Assembly (NCBI GenBank): GCA_021647265.1
Contig: JAKIVA010000013.1
Location: 1 to 53,431, forward strand
Reading direction: 5' to 3'
Length of the DNA: 53,431 nucleotides
From: Lutibacter sp.
GTDB lineage: Bacteria > Bacteroidota > Bacteroidia > Flavobacteriales > Flavobacteriaceae
A model generated the notes under the pieces. That model had not been told where the DNA came from and searched no databases. It worked only from the letters and a program-made list of their open reading frames with translations. A program made the translations under genes and the position numbers. Shown one piece after another: positions 34,687 to 43,938 of this stretch (within the stretch, counting starts at the first letter, position 1; each line of letters starts with the position of its first letter).

Positions 34687-34715
34687 GTTTTAAAATGATT
34701 TTATTCATAAGAGCA

Positions 34716-34852
34716 AAGAAGCTGTCTGAAAAGTGTCATTCTGAATGTAAATGAAGAATCTTCTTAAAATTAAACACTTGTATATCTAGATGTTGAGATT
34801 TTTCACTTTGTTCAAAATGACAAGTATAATTGCTTTTCAGGCAGCCTCTTTT
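34716..34852. repeat. MITE-like element with IS1182-type ends
   Basis: About 135 bases with inverted ends AAGAAGCTGTCTGAAAAG (34716-34733) and, on the other strand, AGAGGCTGCCTGAAAAG (about 34833-34851). These match the IS1182-type end at 131-154. The interior has a GTCATTCTGAATG...GTTCAAAATGACA inverted pair common in dispersed flavobacterial repeats. No coding potential. Confidence 0.7.
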
Positions 34853-34913
34853 TTTTGAATGTAGAAGTATAAATTAATTAAAGACGCCCAAGTTTTAATT
34901 CCTTAAAATACCT

Positions 34914-34921
34914 TAACTTTG
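34914..34921 (+). promoter_or_regulatory. -7 element TAACTTTG before the glycosyltransferase
   Basis: A full TAnnTTTG match 21 bases upstream of the TTG start codon at 34943, which supports that start. Confidence 0.6.
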
Positions 34922-34942
34922 AAATTGTAAAATAAGCTGTAT

Positions 34943-35902
34943 TTGGAGTTACAATTTTCTATAATTATCCCTGTATTTAACAGACCGCAAGAAATTGATG
35001 AGTTGTTACAAAGTTTAACTGAGCAAACATATTCAAGTTCTTTTGAAGTTATTATTATTGAAGATGGGTCAATAGAGAAATCAGATGAAATTGTTCTCAA
35101 ATATAAAAACATATTAAATGTTAATTATTTCTTTAAAGAAAACAGTGGAGCAGGAGCCAGTCGTAATTATGGAATGGAGCGTGCATTAGGAAATTATTTT
35201 ATAATTTTTGATTCAGACTGTATTATTCCACCTCATTATTTAAAAGAAGTAGCAAGTGCTTTGGATAAAAATTATACAGATGCTTATGGTGGTGCTGATG
35301 CAGCTCATAAGTCTTTTACAGTTATTCAAAAGGCAATTAATTACAGTATGACTTCTTTTTTAACCACAGGAGGAATTAGAGGAAGTAAAAAAGCAGTGGA
35401 TAAATTTCAGCCTCGCAGTTTTAATTTTGGAATTTCAAAAAAAGCGTTTGAAAAAACGAAAGGTTTTAGCGATATGAGAATAGGAGAAGATATTGATTTA
35501 ACCTTTAGGCTATGGGAAAATAATTTTAAAACACAATTTATTGAAAAGGCTTTTGTATATCACAAAAGAAGAACTACGTTTCAACAGTTTTTTAAACAAA
35601 CCTTTGCATTTGGAAAGGCAAGACCATTTTTGAATAAAAAATATCCAAAAACAGCAAAAATTACTTATTGGTTTCCTACCGTATTTATGGTACTTTTTTA
35701 TTTTTCAGCAATTATTTTTTTTCTAGGAATTAAAATATTCCTATGGTTTTTTATAATTTATTTTTGTCTAATTTTTATAGATTCATTTTTAAAAAATAAA
35801 AAATTATCCGTAGCTGTAATAAGTGTTTTAACAACACTTATTCAATTTACAGGCTACGGATTAGGTTTTGTAAAAGGTTTATTTTCTAGTAGAATTGTTT
35901 AA
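34943..35902 (+). CDS. Family 2 glycosyltransferase, membrane-anchored
   Basis: A 319-residue GT-A enzyme. FSIIIPVFNRPQEIDELLQSL opens the domain, IIEDGS gives the nucleotide-sugar site, and FDSDC is the metal-binding DxD-like motif. MRIGEDIDLTFRLW is the usual acceptor-side ED motif. Two or three hydrophobic helices at the C terminus anchor it. The start is a TTG at 34943; a stop lies 15 bases upstream in frame and no ATG precedes the GT motif, so TTG is required. It overlaps the next gene convergently by 24 bases. Confidence 0.9.
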   Translation: MELQFSIIIPVFNRPQEIDELLQSLTEQTYSSSFEVIIIEDGSIEKSDEIVLKYKNILNVNYFFKENSGAGASRNYGMERALGNYFIIFDSDCIIPPHYLKEVASALDKNYTDAYGGADAAHKSFTVIQKAINYSMTSFLTTGGIRGSKKAVDKFQPRSFNFGISKKAFEKTKGFSDMRIGEDIDLTFRLWENNFKTQFIEKAFVYHKRRTTFQQFFKQTFAFGKARPFLNKKYPKTAKITYWFPTVFMVLFYFSAIIFFLGIKIFLWFFIIYFCLIFIDSFLKNKKLSVAVISVLTTLIQFTGYGLGFVKGLFSSRIV

Positions 35903-36442
35903 TTTAAATTGTTTAGCAATGGTGGCTAGTTCTTTATCGTTTAAATTAGAAGTTTCTTTCAGTTTATAAATAAATGCTGCAACTTCATCATCGGAGGCAG
36001 GACAGCCAATATTCCCTCCTTTTTCTTTCAAAACAAATTCATTTTTAACCATTTTAGAATCAGCTAGTAAATTTCCATTACTATCAAAAATTAACCAAAA
36101 AGGGACTCCTTGTCTATCGCCTCCATATTTTTTTAAAAAATCTTCAGAACCAGCATTTTCTAAATGTTTTTTATTTTTAGATTCAAGAACAACCAGATGT
36201 TTGATGACGTAATTTTCGTTAAATAGTTTTTTTGTTGAGGCAGCATTCATTGAAGCATCCATTTTTTTACAGTTACTACACCAAGATGCACGAAAGATAA
36301 TAAATACATTTTTGTTTTCCTGCTTGGCTTGCTCTAATGATTTTGTAAAAATTTGTTGAGTTGTTGCTGTTTTTTCTTGAGCGAAACTAAAATTAGAGAT
36401 AATAATTGCTAGTGTAATTGTTAAAATTGATTTGATTTTCAT
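35879..36442 (-). CDS. Exported thioredoxin-like protein
   Basis: A 187-residue protein with a signal peptide (about 1-21, ending SFAQ) and a thioredoxin fold with WCSNC (Cys55, Cys58) in FRASWCSNCKKMD. The loop before the last strands has VPFWLIFD, with the usual cis-proline. An insert of about 25 residues carrying GGDRQG lies in the middle. A third cysteine (GCPASDD) is near the C terminus. Likely a periplasmic thiol-disulfide protein. It is convergent with the glycosyltransferase, with 24 bases shared by the two coding ends. Confidence 0.85.
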   Translation of the reverse strand: MKIKSILTITLAIIISNFSFAQEKTATTQQIFTKSLEQAKQENKNVFIIFRASWCSNCKKMDASMNAASTKKLFNENYVIKHLVVLESKNKKHLENAGSEDFLKKYGGDRQGVPFWLIFDSNGNLLADSKMVKNEFVLKEKGGNIGCPASDDEVAAFIYKLKETSNLNDKELATIAKQFKLNNSTRK

Positions 36443-36476
36443 ATAGTTAGTGTTTAATTTAGTTGTTATTTTTTCA

Positions 36477-36510
36477 TAAAAAAAAGTTGAGAATTACTCA
36501 ACTTTTTTTT
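36477..36510 (-). terminator. Terminator at the end of clpC
   Basis: Stem GTTGAG (36486-36491)/CTCAAC (36497-36502) between A and T runs. The hairpin contains the last codons and stop of clpC (stop at 36494-36496), so coding and termination signals overlap. Confidence 0.78.
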
Positions 36511-39028
36511 TGCCTTTGCTAATCTTAATAGTCAGTTTATTCTTCTCTTTATCTAAATCCATAAAAATAGAATCTCCTTCGTTTAATTTTGAATTTACAA
36601 TTTCTTCAGCCAAAGTGTCTTCAATATATTTTTGGATTGCACGTTTTAAAGGTCTTGCACCATATTGCTTGTCAAAACCTTTATCAGCAATGTAATCTTT
36701 GGCTTCTTCTGTTAATTGAAGATTGTATCCTATATCTTCAATACGTTTAGTTAGTTTACTTAATTCAATATCAATAATTGAGTGGATATCTTCACGCTCT
36801 AAAGCATTAAAAACAACTACATCATCAATTCTATTTAAAAATTCTGGAGCAAATGATTTTTTTAGAGCGTTTTCAATAACACTTTTTGCATGAGCATTGG
36901 CTTGTGAAGCTTTTGCAGCTGTTCCAAATCCAACGCCAGCACCAAAATCTTTTAATTGTCTGGAGCCAATATTAGAGGTCATAATTATAATAGTATTTCT
37001 AAAATCAATTCTTCTTCCAAGGCTATCAGTAATATAGCCGTCATCTAATATTTGGAGTAACATGTTAAACACATCTGGATGTGCTTTCTCAATTTCATCT
37101 AATAAAACTACGGCATAAGGTTTACGTCTTATCTTTTCAGTTAACTGTCCACCCTCTTCATAGCCAACATAACCAGGAGGAGCTCCAATTAAACGAGATA
37201 TAGCAAATTTTTCCATGTATTCGCTCATATCAATTCTTACTAATGCGTCTTCGCTATCAAATAATTCAGTAGCAAGTACCTTTGCAAGTTGTGTTTTACC
37301 AACTCCAGTTTGACCTAAAAATATAAATGACCCAATTGGCTTATTTGGATCTTTAAGTCCAACTCTGTTTCTCTGAATTGCTTTTACAACCTTAGAGACA
37401 GCTTCGTCTTGGCCAATAACTTTGCCTTTAATAAGTTTTGGTAAATCATGTAATCTTTTACTTTCTGCTTCAGCAACTCTGTTTACGGGAATTCCAGTCA
37501 TCATTGAAACTACTTCAGCTACATTGTCTTTCGTAACAATTTCTCGATTTAATTTTGAAGCTTCTTCCCATTTTATTTGTTCAGTAAGCAATAAATTTTC
37601 AATGCGTTTTTCATCATCACGTAGGCGAGCAGCTTCTTCATATTTTTGCCCGTTTACGGCAGCAGATTTATCTTCTTTAACTTTTTCTAACTGTGCTTCT
37701 AGGTTTAATACTTCTTTTGGAACCACAATATTAGTAATATGAATACGAGATCCAGCCTCATCCATAGCATCAATTGCTTTATCTGGTAAAAACCGATCAG
37801 TCATATATCTATTGGTTAATTTTACGCAAGCTACAATAGCTTCGTCTGTATAATCAACATTGTGATGATCTTCATATTTATTTTTAATATTTTGTAAAAT
37901 TTGAATAGTTTCATCAACCGAAGTAGGTTCTACAATTATTTTTTGAAATCTACGTTCTAAAGCGCCATCTTTCTCAATATTAGTTCTAAACTCATCTAAA
38001 GTGGTTGCACCAATACATTGAATTTCTCCACGTGCTAAAGCTGGTTTTAACATGTTTGAGGCATCTAAAGAGCCTGTTGCACCACCTGCGCCAACAATGG
38101 TATGAATTTCATCAATAAACAAAATAATATCTTCATTTTTTTCTAATTCGTTCATTAGCGCTTTCATACGTTCCTCAAATTGACCACGGTATTTGGTGCC
38201 AGCAACCAAACTTGCTAAATCTAGCGAAACAATACGTTTATTAAATAAAATTCGTGATACTTTCCGTTCAATTATACGCAATGCCAAACCTTCAGCAATG
38301 GCTGATTTACCAACTCCGGGTTCGCCAATTAACATTGGGTTGTTCTTTTTTCTACGACTCAAAATTTGAGAAACACGTTCAATTTCTTTTTTTCTACCTA
38401 CAACTGGATCCAATTTTCCTTCTTCGGCTAAGCGTGTTAAATCACGACCAAAGTTATCTAAAACAGGTGTTTTAGATTTTTTATCAGAAGGTTTGTTGCT
38501 CTTAGATTGTTCAAACGGATTTTGTTTTGGTGAGTCATAATCATCATCAGAAGTATTTTCACCTTTAGGTAAATCTAATTCTTGATCAGAAAACAATTGT
38601 TTAAAAATGGTTTTAGTATCATTATAACTAACCCCAAAATTATGTAATAACTTTGTAGTTGGATCATTTTCATTACGTAAGATGCAAAGTAATAAATGTG
38701 CAGTATTCACAGAGTCACTTTGATATAGTTTGGCCTCTAAAAAAGTAGTTTTTAGGGCTTTTTCAGCTTGACGCGTTAAGTGTATACTTTTCTTGTCATT
38801 AGCTAAATCTATTGAAGAGTTGGCGGGGCTGAGTATTTCAATTTTTTTACGCAAGTGATCTAGATTAACCTCTAATGAGTTTAAAATTTCAATTGCCTTA
38901 CCATCACCCTTTCTTAATATACCCAACATCAAATGTTCAGTACCAATAAAATCATGGCCTAATCTTATAGCTTCTTCTTTGCTGTAGGTTATTACATCTT
39001 TAACTTTTGGTGAAAAATTATCGTCCAT
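36494..39028 (-). CDS. clpC: ClpC-type ATP-dependent Clp protease ATPase subunit
   Basis: An 844-residue AAA+ unfoldase. It has two Clp_N repeats at the start, a first AAA domain with Walker A GEPGVGKS and Walker B ILFIDEIHT, and a UVR motif (QKYEEAARLRDDEKRIE) in the middle region. A second AAA domain has GQTGVGKT and ends in the ClpB_D2-small region. The UVR motif and short middle region mark ClpC rather than ClpB. It unfolds substrates for ClpP. Confidence 0.96.
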   Translation of the reverse strand: MDDNFSPKVKDVITYSKEEAIRLGHDFIGTEHLMLGILRKGDGKAIEILNSLEVNLDHLRKKIEILSPANSSIDLANDKKSIHLTRQAEKALKTTFLEAKLYQSDSVNTAHLLLCILRNENDPTTKLLHNFGVSYNDTKTIFKQLFSDQELDLPKGENTSDDDYDSPKQNPFEQSKSNKPSDKKSKTPVLDNFGRDLTRLAEEGKLDPVVGRKKEIERVSQILSRRKKNNPMLIGEPGVGKSAIAEGLALRIIERKVSRILFNKRIVSLDLASLVAGTKYRGQFEERMKALMNELEKNEDIILFIDEIHTIVGAGGATGSLDASNMLKPALARGEIQCIGATTLDEFRTNIEKDGALERRFQKIIVEPTSVDETIQILQNIKNKYEDHHNVDYTDEAIVACVKLTNRYMTDRFLPDKAIDAMDEAGSRIHITNIVVPKEVLNLEAQLEKVKEDKSAAVNGQKYEEAARLRDDEKRIENLLLTEQIKWEEASKLNREIVTKDNVAEVVSMMTGIPVNRVAEAESKRLHDLPKLIKGKVIGQDEAVSKVVKAIQRNRVGLKDPNKPIGSFIFLGQTGVGKTQLAKVLATELFDSEDALVRIDMSEYMEKFAISRLIGAPPGYVGYEEGGQLTEKIRRKPYAVVLLDEIEKAHPDVFNMLLQILDDGYITDSLGRRIDFRNTIIIMTSNIGSRQLKDFGAGVGFGTAAKASQANAHAKSVIENALKKSFAPEFLNRIDDVVVFNALEREDIHSIIDIELSKLTKRIEDIGYNLQLTEEAKDYIADKGFDKQYGARPLKRAIQKYIEDTLAEEIVNSKLNEGDSIFMDLDKEKNKLTIKISKGKKKVE

Positions 39029-39286
39029 AGTTTTCTATTTATACGGTAAAATTAACTGATTTTTTTCTTTTTTTTAAACAAAAAGGGTATCACTTTTATT
39101 TAATTTATTTAAATAGTTGTTTTTTATGTTTAAAAATTGCTGAAAATCAACCTTTTAAAGCATATTTTTTCAACCCTTTATTGTTGATAAATATTACAAA
39201 AACAAGACGAGAAATAAGTTGTAAAAATGTTAAAAATTGTATATTGCTTTGTTAAAATTTAAACACTAAAATAAAATCAAAAATTT

Positions 39287-41821
39287 ATGGCAGACGGTGA
39301 AAAATTAATACCAATTAACATTGAAGATGAAATGAAATCTGCTTACATTGATTATTCAATGTCAGTAATTGTTTCAAGAGCACTACCCGATGTACGAGAT
39401 GGTTTAAAACCAGTACATAGAAGGGTTTTGTTTGGGATGCATGAATTAGGAATTAAAGCTACAGGATCATATAAGAAATCAGCAAGAATTGTTGGAGAGG
39501 TATTAGGAAAATATCACCCACACGGTGATACATCAGTTTACGATTCAATGGTACGTATGGCTCAAGAGTGGAGTGTACGTTATATGATGGTTGATGGACA
39601 AGGAAATTTCGGTTCGGTTGATGGAGACAGTCCCGCAGCAATGCGTTATACAGAGGTTCGTATGCAAAAAATATCAGAAGATATGCTTTCTGATATTGAA
39701 AAAGATACGGTAGACCATAAATTAAACTTTGATGATACTCTAAAAGAACCTACAGTTTTACCAACTCGAATTCCTAACCTATTAGTTAATGGAGCATCAG
39801 GAATTGCAGTAGGGATGGCTACCAATATGGCGCCTCATAATTTAACAGAAGTTATAAATGGTACACTGGCTTATATTGAAAATAGAGATATAGAAATTTC
39901 TGAGTTAATGCAGCATATTAAAGCTCCTGATTTCCCTACCGGAGGTATAATTTATGGATATGATGGTGTTAAAGATGCATTTGAAACAGGAAGAGGTAGA
40001 ATTGTTATACGAGCAAAAGCTACCATAGAAGAAGTTCAAGGACGAGAATGTATTATTGTTACTGAAATTCCATATCAAGTTAATAAAGCAGATATGATTA
40101 AAAAAACTGCTGACTTAGTAAATGATAAAAAACTTGAAGGTATTGCGAATATTCGGGATGAATCAGATAGGAATGGAATGCGAATTGTTTATATTTTAAA
40201 ACGTGACGCAATACCAAATATAGTTTTAAATAAATTATATAAATACACCGGTTTACAAACTTCGTTTAGTGTTAATAACATTGCATTGGTTAACGGACGA
40301 CCAGAGCAATTAAATTTAAAACAATTAATCCATTATTTTGTTGAACACAGACATGAAGTAGTAGTTAGAAGAACAGAGTTTGAACTTAAAAAAGCTGAAG
40401 CCAGAGCGCATATTTTAGAGGGCTTAATTATTGCTAGTGATAATATTGATGAGGTAATAAAAATAATTAGAGCTTGTTCAAATGCAGAAGAAGCAAAAGA
40501 AAAATTAATAGCACGTTTTGAGCTGTCTGAAATTCAAGCAAAAGCAATTGTTGAAATGCGTTTACGCCAACTAACTGGCTTAGAACAAGATAAATTGCAT
40601 GCTGAATATGAAAATATAATGAAGCTCATTATAGATTTAAAAGATATATTGAGTAATGAAGTTAGACGTTTCCAAATTATTAAAGATGAGTTAATAGCTG
40701 TAAGAGATAAATATGGAGATGATAGAAGATCTGTGATTGAATATGCAGGTGGAGATTTATCTATTGAAGATATGATTCCTAATTCTAAAGTAGTTATAAC
40801 AATTTCACATGCGGGTTATGTAAAACGTACAAATTTAGACGAATATAAGGTTCAAAATAGAGGAGGAAGAGGCCAAAAAGGTGTAGCAACAAGAAATGAA
40901 GATTTCTTAGAACATTTATTTATAGGCACCAATCACCAATATATGCTTTTCTTTACTCAAAAAGGTAAAGTATTTTGGATGCGAGTTTATGAAATACCAG
41001 AGGGAGGAAAAAACACAAAAGGAAGAGCTATTCAAAATTTAATTAATATTGAACAGGATGATGTAGTTAAAGCATTTTTGGTGACAGAAGACTTAAAAAA
41101 TGAAGAATATGTTAACAGTCATTATATTATAATGGCAACCAAAAGAGGTCAGGTTAAAAAAACCTTATTAGAGCAATATTCACGTCCTAGAACAAATGGT
41201 ATTAACGCAATTACTATCAAAGAAGGAGATGAACTTTTAGAAGCTAAATTAACTACTGGTGATAGTCAAATTATGATAGGTTTAAAATCAGGAAAAGCCA
41301 TTCGATTTGAAGAAAGCAAAACGCGTCCAATGGGAAGAAATGCGTCAGGAGTTAGAGGTATTACTACAGCTGATAAAAATGATGAAGTTATAGGTATGAT
41401 TGCCGTTAACGATCAAGAAAGTGATATTTTGGTAGTTTCTGAAAAAGGCTATGGAAAAAGATCTAGTTTAGAAGATTATAGAATTACAAACCGTGGTGGT
41501 AAAGGTGTTAAAACTATTAATGTTACTGAGAAAACAGGTAATTTAGTTGCTATTAAGAATGTAACTGATGAAGATGATTTAATGATTATTAATAAATCAG
41601 GAATTACAATTAGAATGGCTGTAGCAGATTTACGAGTTATGGGGCGTGCAACGCAAGGTGTGAAATTAATAAATATTAAAGATAATGATTCCATCGCTGC
41701 AGTTGCAAAAGTTCTACATGAAGATGAAGAAGAAATAGAGGAAGTAGAAAATGGCACGGAAATTGAAAATAAAAACGAAGAGAATAACAACGAAGAGAAT
41801 ACAAATCAAAATCAAGAGTAA
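39287..41821 (+). CDS. gyrA: DNA gyrase subunit A
   Basis: An 844-residue type II topoisomerase subunit. The catalytic tyrosine is Tyr121 (AAMRYTE). The quinolone-pocket region HPHGDTSVYD has Thr82 and Asp86 at the positions of E. coli Ser83 and Asp87. The C-terminal DNA-wrapping propeller includes a GyrA-box-like QNRGGRGQKGV. An acidic and asparagine-rich tail follows. It is divergent from clpC across a 258-base gap with no other gene. Confidence 0.97.
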   Translation: MADGEKLIPINIEDEMKSAYIDYSMSVIVSRALPDVRDGLKPVHRRVLFGMHELGIKATGSYKKSARIVGEVLGKYHPHGDTSVYDSMVRMAQEWSVRYMMVDGQGNFGSVDGDSPAAMRYTEVRMQKISEDMLSDIEKDTVDHKLNFDDTLKEPTVLPTRIPNLLVNGASGIAVGMATNMAPHNLTEVINGTLAYIENRDIEISELMQHIKAPDFPTGGIIYGYDGVKDAFETGRGRIVIRAKATIEEVQGRECIIVTEIPYQVNKADMIKKTADLVNDKKLEGIANIRDESDRNGMRIVYILKRDAIPNIVLNKLYKYTGLQTSFSVNNIALVNGRPEQLNLKQLIHYFVEHRHEVVVRRTEFELKKAEARAHILEGLIIASDNIDEVIKIIRACSNAEEAKEKLIARFELSEIQAKAIVEMRLRQLTGLEQDKLHAEYENIMKLIIDLKDILSNEVRRFQIIKDELIAVRDKYGDDRRSVIEYAGGDLSIEDMIPNSKVVITISHAGYVKRTNLDEYKVQNRGGRGQKGVATRNEDFLEHLFIGTNHQYMLFFTQKGKVFWMRVYEIPEGGKNTKGRAIQNLINIEQDDVVKAFLVTEDLKNEEYVNSHYIIMATKRGQVKKTLLEQYSRPRTNGINAITIKEGDELLEAKLTTGDSQIMIGLKSGKAIRFEESKTRPMGRNASGVRGITTADKNDEVIGMIAVNDQESDILVVSEKGYGKRSSLEDYRITNRGGKGVKTINVTEKTGNLVAIKNVTDEDDLMIINKSGITIRMAVADLRVMGRATQGVKLINIKDNDSIAAVAKVLHEDEEEIEEVENGTEIENKNEENNNEENTNQNQE

Positions 41822-41831
41822 ATCAATTAAA

Positions 41832-43109
41832 ATGAGAAAACAATTATTAGTTCTGTCAGCTTTATTCATTAGCATGGCAGTGTTCGGACAAAAAAGTGAA
41901 CTTAAAGCTGCAGATAAAGCAATTAAATCAGGTGATTATACTGCGGCAATGACGGCTATAAAAAAAGCTGAAGGTTTAATAGAAGATGCAGATCAAAAAA
42001 CAAAGGCTAAATTTTACTATTTAAAAGGTAAAGCATTGTACCAAAATGGTTCAGATAAAGCTGATATTGAAAAAGTTGGAAAAGCATTCAATCAGCTAAT
42101 TAATTTTGAAAATAAAACAAAATCTAAATATTCTAGTGAAGTAGGGGAATTGTTAAATAAACTTATAAGCAATATTGCTTCAAAAGCATCAGCTAGTTAC
42201 AAAAAAGCTATACAAACTAAAGAACCAAAAGATTTTGTGAGTGCAGCCAATGAGTTTTACCAAGTTTATGCATTAAGCCCAAGAGATACAACCTTTTTAG
42301 ACAATGCAGCCTTGGTTTATTATTTAGGAAAAGACTATGATAATTCAATTAAATCTTATGAAAAATTATTAGATTTAAATTATACAGGGATTACAACAAT
42401 TTATAAAGCTACAAACAAGGAAGATGGTAAAGATGTTATTTTTAACGATAAAAAAGCGATGGATTTACAAGTGAAGCTTGGACTTGTTGAAAACCCTAGA
42501 ACTGAAGCAAAGCCATCTAGACGTGAATTTATATTCAAAAATTTGGCTCAAAATTATGCAGCTTTAGACAATAACACTAAAGCTTTAGAAATCCTTGCAG
42601 AAGGGCGAAAAGAATTTCCACAAAGTTATTCTTTGTTAATTGATGAGGCTAATGTTTACTATAAATTAGGTAATAACGATGAATTTAAAAAACATTTAGA
42701 AAAAGCAATTACTTTGAATCCAACAGATCCAACATTATATTACAATGTGGGTGTTATGAATATGGAACAAAAAAAGATTGACGAAGCTATTAAATATTTT
42801 GAGAAAGCAATTGAATTAAAACCTGATTATGCAGATGCTTATAACAATATTGGAGCAGCTATTATTGATAAGGTAAATCCAATTATTGAAGAAATGAATA
42901 AAAGTTTATCAGATTTTGATAAGTATGATAGGTTGCAGGCTGAACAACTTGAAATATATAAACAAGCATTGCCTTATTATGAAAAAGCTTATGAATTAAA
43001 TAGTACAAATATTAGTACTGTTCAAACATTGATGGGGTTATATGAAAATCTTGAAATGATGGATAAACTAGAAGAACTTAGAACAGTTTACGAAGAATTA
43101 AAAGGATAA
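41832..43109 (+). CDS. Exported TPR-repeat protein
   Basis: A 425-residue protein from ATG 41832, 11 bases after gyrA. The longer in-frame start at 41751 lies inside gyrA and would bury the signal peptide, so it was rejected. The signal peptide is about 1-19 (ending AVFGQ). The chain is helical, with clear TPR units near the C terminus (ALYYNVG-like NPTDPTLYYNVGVMNMEQKKIDEAIKYFEKAI, then PDYADAYNNIGAA). A periplasmic scaffold or assembly function is likely but unspecified. A terminator follows. Confidence 0.85.
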   Translation: MRKQLLVLSALFISMAVFGQKSELKAADKAIKSGDYTAAMTAIKKAEGLIEDADQKTKAKFYYLKGKALYQNGSDKADIEKVGKAFNQLINFENKTKSKYSSEVGELLNKLISNIASKASASYKKAIQTKEPKDFVSAANEFYQVYALSPRDTTFLDNAALVYYLGKDYDNSIKSYEKLLDLNYTGITTIYKATNKEDGKDVIFNDKKAMDLQVKLGLVENPRTEAKPSRREFIFKNLAQNYAALDNNTKALEILAEGRKEFPQSYSLLIDEANVYYKLGNNDEFKKHLEKAITLNPTDPTLYYNVGVMNMEQKKIDEAIKYFEKAIELKPDYADAYNNIGAAIIDKVNPIIEEMNKSLSDFDKYDRLQAEQLEIYKQALPYYEKAYELNSTNISTVQTLMGLYENLEMMDKLEELRTVYEELKG

Positions 43110-43131
43110 TTTAAGCAATTCTTTTAGATAT

Positions 43132-43158
43132 AAAAAAGCTCACGCAAGTGAGCTTTTT
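43132..43158. terminator. Bidirectional terminator
   Basis: Hairpin AAAAAAGCTCAC/GTGAGCTTTTTT between the convergent TPR and NlpC/P60 genes, usable in both directions. Confidence 0.88.
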
Positions 43159-43929
43159 TCATATAATTTTTTTAATAACTCTCAATTTATGGGTGTGCTT
43201 ATGTGAATTAATATTAAAAATACCACTGTGATCCAATCTGTCAACTCTTACTTTTCCATGTGCATGAATAATATAATTATCAGGCATAATAATACCTACA
43301 TGAGTAATAATTCCTTCCTGGTTATCGAAAAAGGCTAAATCCCCAGGTTCACTTTCTTCAATAAAACTTAAAACCTCTCCTTGGCTAGCCTGTTGTGAAG
43401 CATCACGCAATAATTTATATCCACAAAGCTTATATACCATTTGAGTAAAACCAGAGCAATCAATGCCAAAAGGTGTTTTTCCTCCCCATAAATAAGGAGC
43501 ATTTAAATATTTAAAGGCGGTTTCAATAATTAATTCTTTAGATAATTTTTGAGAAATTATGGCGCCTTCATATTGAAAATTAGTTGTGTTTACAATAAGG
43601 TTTTGATTGTTATAAAAAGGTAAACTTGCCCCTATTGGGACTGTTATAAAATTTTGTTTTTTATCAATTGCAAAATCTATTAACTCAGCGGCTAAAATTG
43701 GTGCTGAGTTTTCTAATTTATCAAATGTTTCTTTAATTATTTTTTCATATTGTTTATTGTCTACCCAACCTTCATAATTGTCGTATGCAATTCTTATTTT
43801 ACTCCACTCTTTACGTATTTCTAAAATTTTGAAATGTTCACCAAATAGTAGCTGAGAAATCATCTTACTACTATTATTAGGTTCTATCCTAAGAGGAACA
43901 ATGCTTAAGTTACAAATACCGTGATGCAT
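43159..43929 (-). CDS. NlpC/P60 cell-wall hydrolase with SH3-like domain
   Basis: A 256-residue protein. An N-terminal SH3b-like domain (about 5-60, with WSKIRIAYDNYEGWVDNKQY) precedes an NlpC/P60 endopeptidase domain. Its catalytic set is Cys158 (GIDCSGF), His210 (ITHVGI) and His222 (IHAHG). It cleaves peptidoglycan peptides. No clear signal peptide is seen at the annotated start, so export is uncertain. It follows the thiolase gene by 9 bases. Confidence 0.88.
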   Translation of the reverse strand: MHHGICNLSIVPLRIEPNNSSKMISQLLFGEHFKILEIRKEWSKIRIAYDNYEGWVDNKQYEKIIKETFDKLENSAPILAAELIDFAIDKKQNFITVPIGASLPFYNNQNLIVNTTNFQYEGAIISQKLSKELIIETAFKYLNAPYLWGGKTPFGIDCSGFTQMVYKLCGYKLLRDASQQASQGEVLSFIEESEPGDLAFFDNQEGIITHVGIIMPDNYIIHAHGKVRVDRLDHSGIFNINSHKHTHKLRVIKKII

Positions 43930-43938
43930 ATAAATAAG

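Noticed and set aside
39183..39200. TTGATAAATATTAC as an FNR-like box between clpC and gyrA
   Set aside because: Only one arm fits well and the genes are housekeeping; a chance match in AT-rich DNA is likely.
39520..39550. Quinolone-resistance change in GyrA (Thr at the Ser83 position)
   Set aside because: Threonine is a natural wild-type residue here in several bacteria and cannot be read as a mutation.
41751..41831. Upstream start for the TPR protein inside gyrA
   Set aside because: It would place a lysine-rich stretch before the signal peptide; the ATG at 41832 gives a normal signal peptide.
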